A DNA stretch of 45,744 nt from H2-BAC3 sp045863035. GTDB lineage: Bacteria > Bacteroidota > Ignavibacteria > Ignavibacteriales > Ignavibacteriaceae. The position numbers and the translations under genes were made by a program. The notes under the pieces were generated by a model, which saw nothing but the letters and a program-made list of their open reading frames with translations, did no database searches and had not been told where the DNA came from. This document shows positions 16,431-25,736 of the stretch, piece after piece. Position 1 is the first letter of the stretch. Every line of letters starts with the position of its first letter. Location: the NCBI GenBank assembly GCA_045863035.1, contig BTUV01000015.1:1-45744 (forward strand), in the 5' to 3' direction.

Positions 16431-19400
16431 ATGATTGAAAAAATTATTGACTGGTCGGCTAAAAACCGGTTCTTAGTCATCATTATCTATATACTCCTGA
16501 CAGCGGCTGGTCTGTATTCCCTCTACAATCTGAATATCGATGCAATACCCGATCTGTCGGAAAATCAGGTCATCGTATATACGGAATGGATGGGGCGTTC
16601 CGCTGAAATAGTGGAAAACCAGCTCACCTTTCCGCTGGTGTCCGCCTTGCAGGGGCTTTCTGATGTAAAAGATATCAGGGGCAGCTCCATGTTCGGAATG
16701 TCTTTCATCTTTGTGATATTTGAAGAAGATGTTGATCTTAAACGGGCGAGATCGCAAGTTCTTGAAAAACTCTCCTCAATCCAGTCCGCACTCCCTGCAG
16801 GCGCCAAACCCGTCTTAGGTCCTGACGGTACCGGAGTTGGTCACATTCTTTGGTACACACTGCGGAGCGAAAAACATGATCTGGCTGAGCTACGATCATT
16901 GCAGGACTGGTTCGTTAAACTGCGGCTTTCATCAGTGCCGGGGGTTGCTGAAGTTGCCAGCATCGGCGGATTTGTCAAACAATACCAGATTATTCTTAAT
17001 CCTGATAAACTTTCCTATTACGGTCTTGCTCCTTCACTTGTAACAAATGCACTTCGCCTTAGCAACAGTGAGGCAGGCGGAAGAATCATCGAAATGACAG
17101 ATACCGAGTACTACGTGCGCGGGAAAGGTTACTTCACCGGGCTGGACGATATCGCAAATGTTGTGGTAACAACACTTCCGAACGGACGAGCTGTATATAT
17201 TAAAGATGTTGCATCGGTTAGTTTCGGAACTGAACTGAGACGTGGTCTGCTTGACGCGGACGGTGAAGGCGAAGTTACCGGAGGTATCATTGTCATGCAG
17301 AATGGTGAGAACGCCAAAGAGGTGATTGACCGCGTTAAGAAAAAAATGGAAGAAATTAAACCGGGTCTGCCGGATGGTGTTTCAATTAATATAGATTATG
17401 ACCGCAGCGAACTGATTGTCGCGGCCGTATCCACACTTGAACGCGCGCTGCTTGAAGCCGCCATAACCGTCTCTCTCATGGTCGCTGTCTTTTTGCTTCA
17501 CTTCAGAAGCATCGTGAGGATTTTGATCGAAATTCCCGTTGCGGTTATTCTTTCTTTTATCCTGATGTATATATTCGACATCACAACCAATATAATGAGT
17601 CTGGGAGGTATCATTATCGCAATCGGGGTAATTGTGGACTCATCTATTGTAATGGTTGAAAATGCTTACCGTAACATTGCAGCCAAAATAAAGGAGAAAG
17701 GTGTTTTATCTGATCAGGATTACAAAGAAATCTCCATAAACTCAGCAAAGCAAGTCGGCAGAGCTATCTTTTTTTCAGAGCTCATGATTTTTATCTCATT
17801 CGTTCCTGTTTTTCTTCTGAGTGGTCAGGAAGGAAAACTTTTTTCGCCGCTTGCCTTCACTAAATCCTTTGTGATGCTCAGTTCAGCAGTCATATCAATC
17901 TCACTTATCCCGGTAATGATGACCTATTTGATGCGAGGCAGGTTCAGAGCCGAGTCTGACAATCCGGTAACGGGATTCTTTATGAAACTTTATAATCCGG
18001 TCATTCGCTTTGCGCTTAAACACCGCAAGACTGTTTTGGCTTTGAATATCATCGCCCTGCTGGCAGCAGTTCCGATATATATGAACACCGGTTCTGAATT
18101 TATGCCTTCGCTGGATGAGGGTTCGCTCCTCTTTATGCCGGTAACTCTCCCTAATATATCCATAACCGAAGCAAAAAGAATACTCACACTTCAGGACAAA
18201 ATTATTAAATCAGTTCCCGAAGTTGCATCCGTGCTTGGCAAGGCGGGGCGCGGCGAAACAGCCACTGACAATGCTCCGCTCAGTATGATTGAAACGATTA
18301 TCATTCTTAAACCCCATGATCAGTGGAGAGCAGGCCTCACTAAAAATGATATTATTAATGAGCTTGATGCAAAGCTGAGAATGCCCGGCGTGAGAAACGG
18401 CTGGACTCAACCAATCATTAACCGCATCAACATGCTTTCAACAGGTGTCCGTTCTGACTTAGGTCTTAAAATATATGGAACAAATCCTGACACGCTGGAT
18501 TTCTATGCGATAAAAGCTGAAAACCTTTTGAAAAATGTTGAAGGCATCAGCCAGCCGTTTGCCGAAAGGAATTTGGGCGGGCTTTATATAGACATACAGC
18601 TTAAACCCGAAGCGCATCGTTATGGTCTTACTTCCGGCGAGCTGAATTTCATTATTGAGTCCCTGATTGGCGGTGAAAAAATTTCAGAAGTTCTAAGTGG
18701 CAGAGAGCGTTTCCCGGTAAGTGTAAGGTACTCTCCTGCTTCACGAGATGATATTGATGCACTCAGGGATTTGTTGATACCGGTGAACATCAGCAGTGTT
18801 ACACAAAGCCCTTCCTCCGGCGGGGCAATTACGTCTTCTTCTGTTTCAATGGGAAATATGGGCGGGATGGGCGGCGGCTCTCCTGCAACGCAATCATCTG
18901 CGGCATCTCCACCTGAATCAGAAACAGCTTCATTGCTTAATTCAGATGCAGCTTCGCAATGGGTTAAACTTGGTACCATCGCTGATATATCCATAGTACC
19001 CGGAGCATCAATGATTAACAGCGAAAACGGCTTCCTCCGCTCTATAGTCTATACAAATGTTTCCGGCCGTGACCTTGGCAGCACTGTTGAAGATGCTGAC
19101 GAAGTTATTTCCGCCGGTTTAAATCTGCCTCCGGGATATACGTACGAGTGGGGCGGTCAGTACGAAAATAAAATTAACGCACAAAAACGCCTGCAGTATA
19201 TTATACCCCTCGTGCTGGTAATCATTTTCATGCTTTTGTATATAACGCTGCGGGACTTCAAGGAGGCATTTGTCGTAATGCTCTCCGTACCTTTCGCGCT
19301 CATCGGAGGTATTTTTATGATATATCTGCTTGATTACAATTTCTCCGTTGCCGTCTGGGTTGGCTTTATTGCTCTTTATGGTATAGCAGTTGAAACAGGC

Positions 19401-19778
19401 GTTGTAATGGTTGTGTATCTTCATGAAGCGCTGGATAAACGAATACGCGCGGCATCAATTGAAAACCGTCCGGTTAATGCAAATGATATTTATGAAGCGA
19501 CCGTAGAAGGTTCAGTACTGCGTCTAAGACCAAAACTGATGACCGTATTTACCAGTATGATAGGTTTAATACCAATTATGTGGGCGACCGGTACCGGCGC
19601 TGATGTAATGAAACCTCTCACCGCCCCGATGATTGGCGGATTGTTTACCTCAGCGGTGCATGTACTGATTGTCACCCCTGTTATCTTTATCATGATGAAA
19701 GAACACCTGCTTAAAAAAGGGAAACTGACTATTTCGAAAATGCACCAGTCCGAAAATGAGGAGGTTAATCATGCATAA
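16431..19778 (+). CDS. cusA: CusA/CzcA-family heavy-metal RND efflux pump
   Basis: Inner-membrane proton-driven pump of 1115 residues, longer than the roughly 1040 usual for the family. TM1 lies at about 10-32, and two helix bundles occur near 335-500 and 910-1090. Three positions align with the CusA Met triad: M668 (NMLSTGVRS), L733 (RYGLTSGEL) and M861 (GASMINSEN), so the middle Met is replaced by Leu. Residues about 786-842 form an insert rich in Ser, Thr, Gly, Pro and Met (MGNMGGMGGG at 807-816) just before WVKLGTIADI. Neighbours TolC and CusB complete the tripartite system. Specificity is probably Cu(I)/Ag(I) or a related metal, uncertain because of the altered triad. Confidence 0.9.
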   Translation: MIEKIIDWSAKNRFLVIIIYILLTAAGLYSLYNLNIDAIPDLSENQVIVYTEWMGRSAEIVENQLTFPLVSALQGLSDVKDIRGSSMFGMSFIFVIFEEDVDLKRARSQVLEKLSSIQSALPAGAKPVLGPDGTGVGHILWYTLRSEKHDLAELRSLQDWFVKLRLSSVPGVAEVASIGGFVKQYQIILNPDKLSYYGLAPSLVTNALRLSNSEAGGRIIEMTDTEYYVRGKGYFTGLDDIANVVVTTLPNGRAVYIKDVASVSFGTELRRGLLDADGEGEVTGGIIVMQNGENAKEVIDRVKKKMEEIKPGLPDGVSINIDYDRSELIVAAVSTLERALLEAAITVSLMVAVFLLHFRSIVRILIEIPVAVILSFILMYIFDITTNIMSLGGIIIAIGVIVDSSIVMVENAYRNIAAKIKEKGVLSDQDYKEISINSAKQVGRAIFFSELMIFISFVPVFLLSGQEGKLFSPLAFTKSFVMLSSAVISISLIPVMMTYLMRGRFRAESDNPVTGFFMKLYNPVIRFALKHRKTVLALNIIALLAAVPIYMNTGSEFMPSLDEGSLLFMPVTLPNISITEAKRILTLQDKIIKSVPEVASVLGKAGRGETATDNAPLSMIETIIILKPHDQWRAGLTKNDIINELDAKLRMPGVRNGWTQPIINRINMLSTGVRSDLGLKIYGTNPDTLDFYAIKAENLLKNVEGISQPFAERNLGGLYIDIQLKPEAHRYGLTSGELNFIIESLIGGEKISEVLSGRERFPVSVRYSPASRDDIDALRDLLIPVNISSVTQSPSSGGAITSSSVSMGNMGGMGGGSPATQSSAASPPESETASLLNSDAASQWVKLGTIADISIVPGASMINSENGFLRSIVYTNVSGRDLGSTVEDADEVISAGLNLPPGYTYEWGGQYENKINAQKRLQYIIPLVLVIIFMLLYITLRDFKEAFVVMLSVPFALIGGIFMIYLLDYNFSVAVWVGFIALYGIAVETGVVMVVYLHEALDKRIRAASIENRPVNANDIYEATVEGSVLRLRPKLMTVFTSMIGLIPIMWATGTGADVMKPLTAPMIGGLFTSAVHVLIVTPVIFIMMKEHLLKKGKLTISKMHQSENEEVNHA
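19758..19764 (+). promoter_or_regulatory. Strong ribosome binding site that fixes the tolC-like start
   Basis: GAGGAGG lies inside the end of cusA, six bases before ATG at 19771. An earlier in-frame ATG at 19756 overlaps this site and is unlikely to be used. Confidence 0.75.
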
Positions 19779-21066
19779 TATCGCTTTGTTGCTTATTGTG
19801 CTTTCTTTTTCAGTAAGTGCGCAGTCTCTGAGTGAAATACTAAATCTGACCTATAAAAACAACAGTACGTTAAAGTCATTTGATTACCGCTCGGATGCTT
19901 ATAAGGCAAAGGCAAAAGCTTCCGGTATATATCCGGCGCCGCAGCTCATGTTTACCGTGAATCAAATACCCTGGCCAGATGGCAATCCGTTAAATGAGGC
20001 ATACTCACAGGAGTTGTCATTCAGTCAGATGTTTATGACCGGCGGGAAGCTCAGTGCGATGCGAAACGCTGAACTCAAGGGTATCCCGCTTGCAGATGCA
20101 CAGAAAAGCGCATTCAAAGCCCGTTTAGCTGCTGAAATCACAGAATCGTATTTCAATCTGTGGGTAATGGATCAGGAGCTTGCGCTGCAAACAAGATACA
20201 ATAACCTTATATCTCGCCTTATAACTCTGGTCACGGCTCTTTCTTCCTCCGGTTCACGTGCGGCTGAACTGCTGACCCTGAAATCTGAAGCAGCGGTTTC
20301 GCTTGTTTCAATTAATAAAATGGAAGCTGAAAGACGCTCAATGGAATTGATGCTGCTGGGACAAACCGGAGTATCAGACTCACTCCTCAATTCAATTCTC
20401 CCCGTTCTTCAGCCCTCTGATACTCTGAGTGGTATCAGTATTGCTGCTGACTCACAGGTGAACCCCCAACTTTCTGTGATGTATGCAATGGAGGAGATGC
20501 TACTTGCGGAAAAAGATGCAGTAAGCCGCGAACTCTACCCGGACCTGATGGCAGAACTGATGTTCATGCGGATGCCGCTTGGTATGCCTCTGACAACTAA
20601 AACTGATCCGGACATGATTCATGATCTGGGCAAAGGCGAAACTGAGTATATGTACGGATTGCGCTTTAGTATCACTCTCCCTTTTCTTCCCGGTTACTCA
20701 GCGAAGATTAACCAGAATGCGGAAGAAAAAGCTCTGCAGCAAAAATCAATCGCGATGGAAAGAGAGAATATGAATAGAATGTTTAACCGGGAGTCTGCTT
20801 CGCTCAGAGAAGAATACCTGGCTACCTTCAGACTGATTCATTCCTACAGAACAGAAGTGTTGCCGCTGCTCAGACAAAACATACAACTGCTTGAATCATT
20901 GTTCAGCAGTGGTCAGGCAGACCTGGTTACACTGCTCCGCGAAGAAAAAATGTACATTATGAACGAGATGGATATGCTCGGCCTTATAAAAAAACTGCTC
21001 GTGCTTAAAGCTAAGTATATCCCTTACACTGATTTTGAAAAATTGTCTCAGGAGGGACAGTTATGA
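19771..21066 (+). CDS. TolC/CusC-family outer-membrane efflux protein
   Basis: 431 residues. A signal peptide (MHNIALLLIVLSFSVSAQ) is followed by long helical segments with two-fold internal repetition, typical of outer-membrane efflux channels. One repeat runs from SLSEILNLTYKNN and the second from about residue 225. Family-like phrases include FSQMFMTGGKL and LRFSITLPFLPGY. The start overlaps the end of cusA by eight bases and the stop overlaps the cusB start (ATGA), so the three are translationally coupled. Its middle part is Met-rich (MAELMFMRMPLGMPL near residue 265), which may suit metal export. It is the exit duct of the pump. Confidence 0.85.
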   Translation: MHNIALLLIVLSFSVSAQSLSEILNLTYKNNSTLKSFDYRSDAYKAKAKASGIYPAPQLMFTVNQIPWPDGNPLNEAYSQELSFSQMFMTGGKLSAMRNAELKGIPLADAQKSAFKARLAAEITESYFNLWVMDQELALQTRYNNLISRLITLVTALSSSGSRAAELLTLKSEAAVSLVSINKMEAERRSMELMLLGQTGVSDSLLNSILPVLQPSDTLSGISIAADSQVNPQLSVMYAMEEMLLAEKDAVSRELYPDLMAELMFMRMPLGMPLTTKTDPDMIHDLGKGETEYMYGLRFSITLPFLPGYSAKINQNAEEKALQQKSIAMERENMNRMFNRESASLREEYLATFRLIHSYRTEVLPLLRQNIQLLESLFSSGQADLVTLLREEKMYIMNEMDMLGLIKKLLVLKAKYIPYTDFEKLSQEGQL

Positions 21067-22520
21067 AACTTATAAAAATAGTATTGCCTGTTATTTTATT
21101 AGTATTTATCGGTGGATGTGGCGGTGATGAACCTGCAAAAAACTCCGCCGCATCTTATTACTGCCCGATGCATCCGGAAGTTACTTCAAACCGGCCTGGC
21201 GCATGTCCGATATGTCACATGGATTTGGTGCTTACAACTGACACAGAGGGCGCTGAAAATATGCTCTCAGGTGATTTCCGTCTTTCGAAGGATGATATTT
21301 TAAAAGCTAATATCATCACTGCCAAAGTTACAAAAGGAAGTATCACACCATCGTTTAGTTTCTCGGGGAAAATTGAAATACCTGAAGATAATGTACGCAT
21401 TATCTCAGCTCGGTTTTCCGGCCGCATCGAGTCACTATACGCATCAAGCACCGGTCAGATGCTTTCAAATGGTACACGCCTGTTTACCGGTTACAGCGAA
21501 GAAATGAGCCGATTATTCAGTGAATACCGCTCCTTGTATGGCTCTGCCTCTGCTGCGTCAAATCAGAATCTGATTAAATCACTCGAAGACCGTTTGTTGC
21601 TTAAAGGGTTAACCAGACAGCAAATAACTTCACTCCCGGATGCAACATCTGATATATTTGAAGTATTCTCACCGTTTAGCGGAGTTATCATTGAAAAATA
21701 TGTCAGTGAAGGTGAGTATTTCAGTGAAGGGACCCGCTTATTTAAGGTAGCAGACCTTTCAACCGTCTGGGCGATTGCGGATGTATATACTGATGCGCTG
21801 CCGTATATTAAAATAGGCACACCGGCGGAACTCAGAAGCGAATCAACAGGTTATATAAACAAGGCAAAAGTTTCATTTATTTCGCCTGTAGTTGATAATT
21901 CCAGCCGCTCGGTTAAAGTACGTGTACATCTTAATAATAACGGTTCATTAAGAGCAAATGATTTTGTGACCGTTACATTTTCTGCTGCTCAAAAAACCGG
22001 TATAACAATTCCGATTAATGCTGTAGTAAGAACCGGTGACAAAGATATTGTCTGGATTCAGACGGGCGAGGAGACTTTTAAGCCGCGCCGGGTGCAGTTG
22101 GGTCATCGTTCAGGTGAGTTTTACACCGTAACCGCAGGGCTGTCAGAAGAAGACAGAATTGTAATAAACGGGGTATATTTGCTTGACTCCGAATCACGTC
22201 TGAGAAATTTTACCGGGGCTGATGATCTGGATCTCCATTCCGGACATAACACTCCTGTCACTAAACAGGAAAAACCGGAAGTTCATATTCATGATGAAAA
22301 GGCAGAGTATTTGGGTAAAACAAAAGACGTCCCCTTTAACAAGGTCTGCCCGCTCCTCGGCGATGAAGTATCCCCCAACAGCCCTAAAGTGCGTTATAAA
22401 GGGAAAATCTGGGGATTCTGCTGCCCCGGCTGCGATGAAAAATTTATGGCCCGGCCGGAAAAATATAGTCAGAATGTATCAGCAGACGGCAAAACATTTC
22501 TCGGTATCTTTGAGGAATGA
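21063..22520 (+). CDS. cusB: CusB-type periplasmic adaptor lipoprotein with HMBD and C-terminal YHS domain
   Basis: 485 residues. A lipobox ends at C19 (VFIGGC), so the protein is probably lipid-anchored. Residues about 33-58 form a heavy-metal-binding domain (CPMHPEV...ACPICHMDL). The adaptor core covers roughly 75-395, with barrel, lipoyl and hairpin parts (FSGRIESLYAS, SPFSGVIIEKYVSEGEYF). The last 70 residues form a YHS-like domain (NKVCPLLGDEVS...GFCCPGC). The YHS domain at this end is unusual for CusB and closely resembles the next gene product. A His-containing linker (HSGHNTP, VHIHDEK) joins core and YHS domain. The protein bridges pump and channel and may load or sense the metal through its two end domains. 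Confidence 0.88.
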   Translation: MKLIKIVLPVILLVFIGGCGGDEPAKNSAASYYCPMHPEVTSNRPGACPICHMDLVLTTDTEGAENMLSGDFRLSKDDILKANIITAKVTKGSITPSFSFSGKIEIPEDNVRIISARFSGRIESLYASSTGQMLSNGTRLFTGYSEEMSRLFSEYRSLYGSASAASNQNLIKSLEDRLLLKGLTRQQITSLPDATSDIFEVFSPFSGVIIEKYVSEGEYFSEGTRLFKVADLSTVWAIADVYTDALPYIKIGTPAELRSESTGYINKAKVSFISPVVDNSSRSVKVRVHLNNNGSLRANDFVTVTFSAAQKTGITIPINAVVRTGDKDIVWIQTGEETFKPRRVQLGHRSGEFYTVTAGLSEEDRIVINGVYLLDSESRLRNFTGADDLDLHSGHNTPVTKQEKPEVHIHDEKAEYLGKTKDVPFNKVCPLLGDEVSPNSPKVRYKGKIWGFCCPGCDEKFMARPEKYSQNVSADGKTFLGIFEE

Positions 22521-22578
22521 AACAATTTTGAACTTAATTCATCAAATAATCAATCATAATACAAAAAAGGAAAAATCC

Positions 22579-22929
22579 ATGAGATCTTTCATGTTTCTGT
22601 TCGTTTTCTTTCTTGCTGCAGGCGCGGTTGCTTTTGCACAAGACCACACAAACCATAATCACAACACCAGGAAAAATGACAGCGTCACGGTGAAAAGTGA
22701 AAATCCGGAATTAAAGGATGAGAAAACTGAAGTTAAAAAACCCTGGAATACCATCTGCCCGGTTATGGGTGAAGAAGTGGATCCGGATGTAAAAACAGTT
22801 TCTTACAACGGTAAAGAATACGGTTTCTGCTGCAAAAGCTGTATCAAAAAATTCAGCAAAAACCCTGAAAAATATGCGGCAAAACTCTCTGAAGACGGCA
22901 CAAAATTAGTCGGAACGGAACAAAAATAA
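22579..22929 (+). CDS. Small exported YHS-domain protein
   Basis: 116 residues, too short to appear alone in a longer open frame that extends upstream through cusB. The start at 22579 gives a signal peptide (MRSFMFLFVFFLAAGAVAFAQ) and has aagg upstream, which decides it. A His-rich patch (DHTNHNHN) follows. The YHS-like domain from about residue 52 contains NTICPVMGEEVDP, YGFCCKSCIKKF and PEKYAAKL. It shares the pattern C-P-x-x-G-(D/E)-E-V and G-F-C-C-x-x-C with the CusB tail, so one likely arose by copying the other. It is probably a periplasmic metal carrier acting with the pump. Confidence 0.85.
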   Translation: MRSFMFLFVFFLAAGAVAFAQDHTNHNHNTRKNDSVTVKSENPELKDEKTEVKKPWNTICPVMGEEVDPDVKTVSYNGKEYGFCCKSCIKKFSKNPEKYAAKLSEDGTKLVGTEQK

Positions 22930-22944
22930 ACTGACGTTAATCAG

Positions 22945-22979
22945 AAGGGATGATCTGTTGCATGATCATCCCTTTATGT
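22945..22979 (+). terminator. Terminator of the metal-efflux operon
   Basis: Arms aagggatgatc (22945-22955) and gatcatccctt (22964-22974) pair perfectly over 11 bases around an 8-base loop, followed by tatgtttt. It lies 16 bases after the YHS-gene stop and touches the stop of the convergent phosphatase gene. Confidence 0.8.
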
Positions 22980-24170
22980 TTTAATACATATCAGAGTAAT
23001 ATCATCATCAAAAACATCACGCCCGGTAAAGCGGTGCAGGTCTGCCTTCAGTGCGTTGCAGATGATCTCAGGCGGATTTCCGGCATAATCACTGAAAGAT
23101 GAACGCAAGCGCGCAAGTCCAAACTCCTCTCCGTCTTTGTTTCTCGCCTCTATAATGCCATCCGTATATAATAAAAAATAATCACCCTTCCTGAATGTAA
23201 TTTCCTTGTGAGTGTAGCTGAAATTCTCATGCATTCCAAGTGCAAGATTGGGTACTCTGTAATCAGCTCCTGATTTTTCGTAAATCTTATAATGAAGTAC
23301 CGGATGATGACCGCCGGTTATAATCTTTGCGGTTGAATCCGCCTGATTCATAAAAACGGCAGCGGCAGTAACAAAATGCGATTTCTCTGTTATCTGCTGC
23401 AAGGTTCTGTTCATCCGGGTAAACAGTGCGGCAGGATTTTCAAGATATTCCCGGTTCGAATAGAACGCGCTTTTTGTCATTGCTGCTACTATACCGGAAC
23501 CAATGCCGTGTCCGGATACATCCGCGACAAAGACCGCGGTTTTGCTCTCACCCATATCAATATAATCAAAAAAATCGCCTCCAACTTCCTGAGCAGCAGA
23601 TGCAATGCCGAAAACCTCAACACCTCCTGAGACCATACCTTTGCCCGGATTAAGTGATTCCTGAATTTTTTTTGCAACCTGGAATTCTGTTTCAAGCCGT
23701 ATTCTCTGTTTCCCCTCCCGCTGTAAGGTTACAATAAACATGGTATAACCCAATGCAAGAAGCATAACCGAAAAAGCACCCAGCAACATTCGTTCGTTTC
23801 TTATCTCTGCATAGTCTTTTTTGTTAAATACGATGTTCTGTTCTGCATCTTTATATATTCGCCCGGCTGACTGGGAAGTTAAAAAGTTTTCAATCTCAGC
23901 CGCGAAAATATTACCGGCCATAAAAAGAGATAACATCAGAATTAGCAGCAGTTTCTTCCGGGCAAACAGGATAATGCTCCCTGATATTCCCCCTGAGCAT
24001 ATTGTCACAATCAGCACTCCTGTGTAAGACACATGCTTTAGAGGATCATCCATCAGAATACTCAGGGGACCTAAGGTGGAAAAGATAAGAAACACCGCTA
24101 CAGCCAGTAAAATCCTGACTTTCAGGTTCATATCTTTCCAGATATTATATGCATGCGTGCTTTTCTGCAT
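22974..24170 (-). CDS. Membrane-anchored PP2C/SpoIIE-type serine phosphatase (RsbU-like)
   Basis: 398 residues. Hydrophobic segments lie at about 19-38, 47-68, 72-92 and 130-147. A short helix (RLETEFQVAKKIQESLNP) follows, then a SpoIIE/PP2C domain. Metal-site motifs are present: GGDFFDY, DVSGHGIGSG, TGGHHP, YTDGIIEARN and the final DDDITLICI. In known systems such phosphatases dephosphorylate anti-anti-sigma factors or similar STAS proteins in response to signals. No STAS or anti-sigma partner is nearby. The N-terminal membrane part may sense something at the envelope. The gene follows citrate synthase but is separated from it by a terminator, so it is probably transcribed alone. Confidence 0.85.
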   Translation of the reverse strand: MQKSTHAYNIWKDMNLKVRILLAVAVFLIFSTLGPLSILMDDPLKHVSYTGVLIVTICSGGISGSIILFARKKLLLILMLSLFMAGNIFAAEIENFLTSQSAGRIYKDAEQNIVFNKKDYAEIRNERMLLGAFSVMLLALGYTMFIVTLQREGKQRIRLETEFQVAKKIQESLNPGKGMVSGGVEVFGIASAAQEVGGDFFDYIDMGESKTAVFVADVSGHGIGSGIVAAMTKSAFYSNREYLENPAALFTRMNRTLQQITEKSHFVTAAAVFMNQADSTAKIITGGHHPVLHYKIYEKSGADYRVPNLALGMHENFSYTHKEITFRKGDYFLLYTDGIIEARNKDGEEFGLARLRSSFSDYAGNPPEIICNALKADLHRFTGRDVFDDDITLICIKT

Positions 24171-24240
24171 GGGTGATTTGAGTGACTTTTCCGGAATACT
24201 GTTAATTCAGAATTATAAAATATGTAATGAAGCGGAAAGG

Positions 24241-24273
24241 GAAAAAATAAAAGAGGCGGTTATGAACCGCCTC
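24241..24273 (-). terminator. Intrinsic terminator after gltA
   Basis: On the minus strand gaggcggtt pairs with aaccgcctc over nine bases around a 3-base loop, then TTTTATTTTTTC. It lies about 20 bases beyond the gltA stop. Confidence 0.92.
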
Positions 24274-24292
24274 CGATTTACTAAAGTGAAAG

Positions 24293-25567
24293 TTATCTGC
24301 TTTCAGCCGGGGTATAAGACCGCTGCGGATGGCCGATATATAACTGACGCGGACGGTAAATCCTGAGCGCAGGATTGTCGCGCAGTTCTTTCCAGTGAGC
24401 AAGCCAGCCGGGTAAACGGCCAATTGCAAACATAACAGTAAACATATTAGTTGGTATGCCGAGAGCTTTATAAATAATACCGCTGTAAAAGTCAACATTA
24501 GGGTAAAGTTTTCTTTCAACGAAGTATTCATCTTCAAGCGCCACTCTTTCGAGGTTCTTTGCCACTTCAAGCAGAGGATCATTTATGCCAAGCTCCTTTA
24601 AAACGCGGTCACTGGCTCCCTTGAGAATCTGAGCGCGCGGATCAAAGTTCTTATATACTCTGTGTCCGAAGCCCATCAGCTTAAAACCGCTGTTTTTGTC
24701 TTTCGCCTGTGCTATATACTTTTTATAGTCCATATTATCATTGGCGATAAGTTCGAGCATTTCAATCACTTCCTGATTAGCGCCGCCGTGGAGAGGTCCC
24801 CATAAAGCGCCTACTCCGGCTGAAATGGTTGCATATACATTTGCATGCGAACTTCCTGCCATACGCACGGTTGAGGTGCTGCAGTTCTGCTCATGATCCG
24901 CGTGAAGAATCAGCAGTTTGTCTAATGCATCTTCAATGACAGGTGATGACTCAAATTTTTCTGAGGGAACGGCAAACATCATGTGCAAAAGATCACCGGT
25001 GTAGCTGAGATCATTTCTTGGGTATATATAGGGCTGACCGAGAGACTTTTTGTAAGAGAAAGCCGCAATGGTTTTGATTTTAGAAATCAGCCGGACGATA
25101 TTCAGGTCTGATTCCTGTTTGTAATCCGTTACCGGATAGAATGTTGAGAGTGATGCCACCATTGAGGAGAGCACTCCCATGGGATGTGCCGAAGAGGTAA
25201 ATCCTTCAAACATTTTTTTCATATCTTCAGGAAGAAGACTATGATGTGTAAGCTCATGTTTGAACTGATCAAGCTGTTCGACCGTAGGCAGTTCCCCGTA
25301 AATCAGAAGATATGCAACTTCAATAAATGATGATTTATTTGCCAGCTCTTCAATCGGGTATCCTCTGTAGCGGAGGATTCCCTTGTCACCGTCAATAAAT
25401 GTGATAGCGCTTTTGCACGAACCGGTATTACCGTAGCCGTCATCAAGAGTGATAGCGCCGGTCTGGGCTCTAAGCTGTGTTATATCTATTGCAACTTCCT
25501 GTTCACTTCCGACCAGCACCGGAAGGTTGTATTCCTTGCCGTTGAGAGTTAATTTTGCTGAATCCAT
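24293..25567 (-). CDS. gltA: Citrate synthase
   Basis: Condenses acetyl-CoA and oxaloacetate to citrate at the entry of the TCA cycle. 424 residues. The catalytic histidines are in PLHGGANQEV and MGFGHRVYKNFDPRA, and the catalytic aspartate in NVDFYSGI near residue 370. The N-terminal beta domain (LTLNGKEYNLPVL) marks the longer, hexameric type II form found in many Gram-negative bacteria, which is often NADH-sensitive; inhibition here is not tested. It is a single-gene unit with its own terminator. Confidence 0.95.
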   Translation of the reverse strand: MDSAKLTLNGKEYNLPVLVGSEQEVAIDITQLRAQTGAITLDDGYGNTGSCKSAITFIDGDKGILRYRGYPIEELANKSSFIEVAYLLIYGELPTVEQLDQFKHELTHHSLLPEDMKKMFEGFTSSAHPMGVLSSMVASLSTFYPVTDYKQESDLNIVRLISKIKTIAAFSYKKSLGQPYIYPRNDLSYTGDLLHMMFAVPSEKFESSPVIEDALDKLLILHADHEQNCSTSTVRMAGSSHANVYATISAGVGALWGPLHGGANQEVIEMLELIANDNMDYKKYIAQAKDKNSGFKLMGFGHRVYKNFDPRAQILKGASDRVLKELGINDPLLEVAKNLERVALEDEYFVERKLYPNVDFYSGIIYKALGIPTNMFTVMFAIGRLPGWLAHWKELRDNPALRIYRPRQLYIGHPQRSYTPAESR

Positions 25568-25736
25568 TATGTTATTCCAATCTGTTAAATTGTACTCAGG
25601 AGTTAATTAGAATGAGAATTAGTATATAAACTTAGGGAATATCGTGCTATTTTACAAGAATAAACGGAAGCAGGAGAATGCGTATTTTGGATGTTATGAA
25701 ATTCAGATTCTTAAAAAGCGACCGGAAAAGTAACCC

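Noticed and set aside
22222..22578. Long open frame upstream of the small YHS gene
   Set aside because: It lies in another frame inside cusB; the encoded sequence has no family features, and a signal peptide with aagg upstream begins at 22579.
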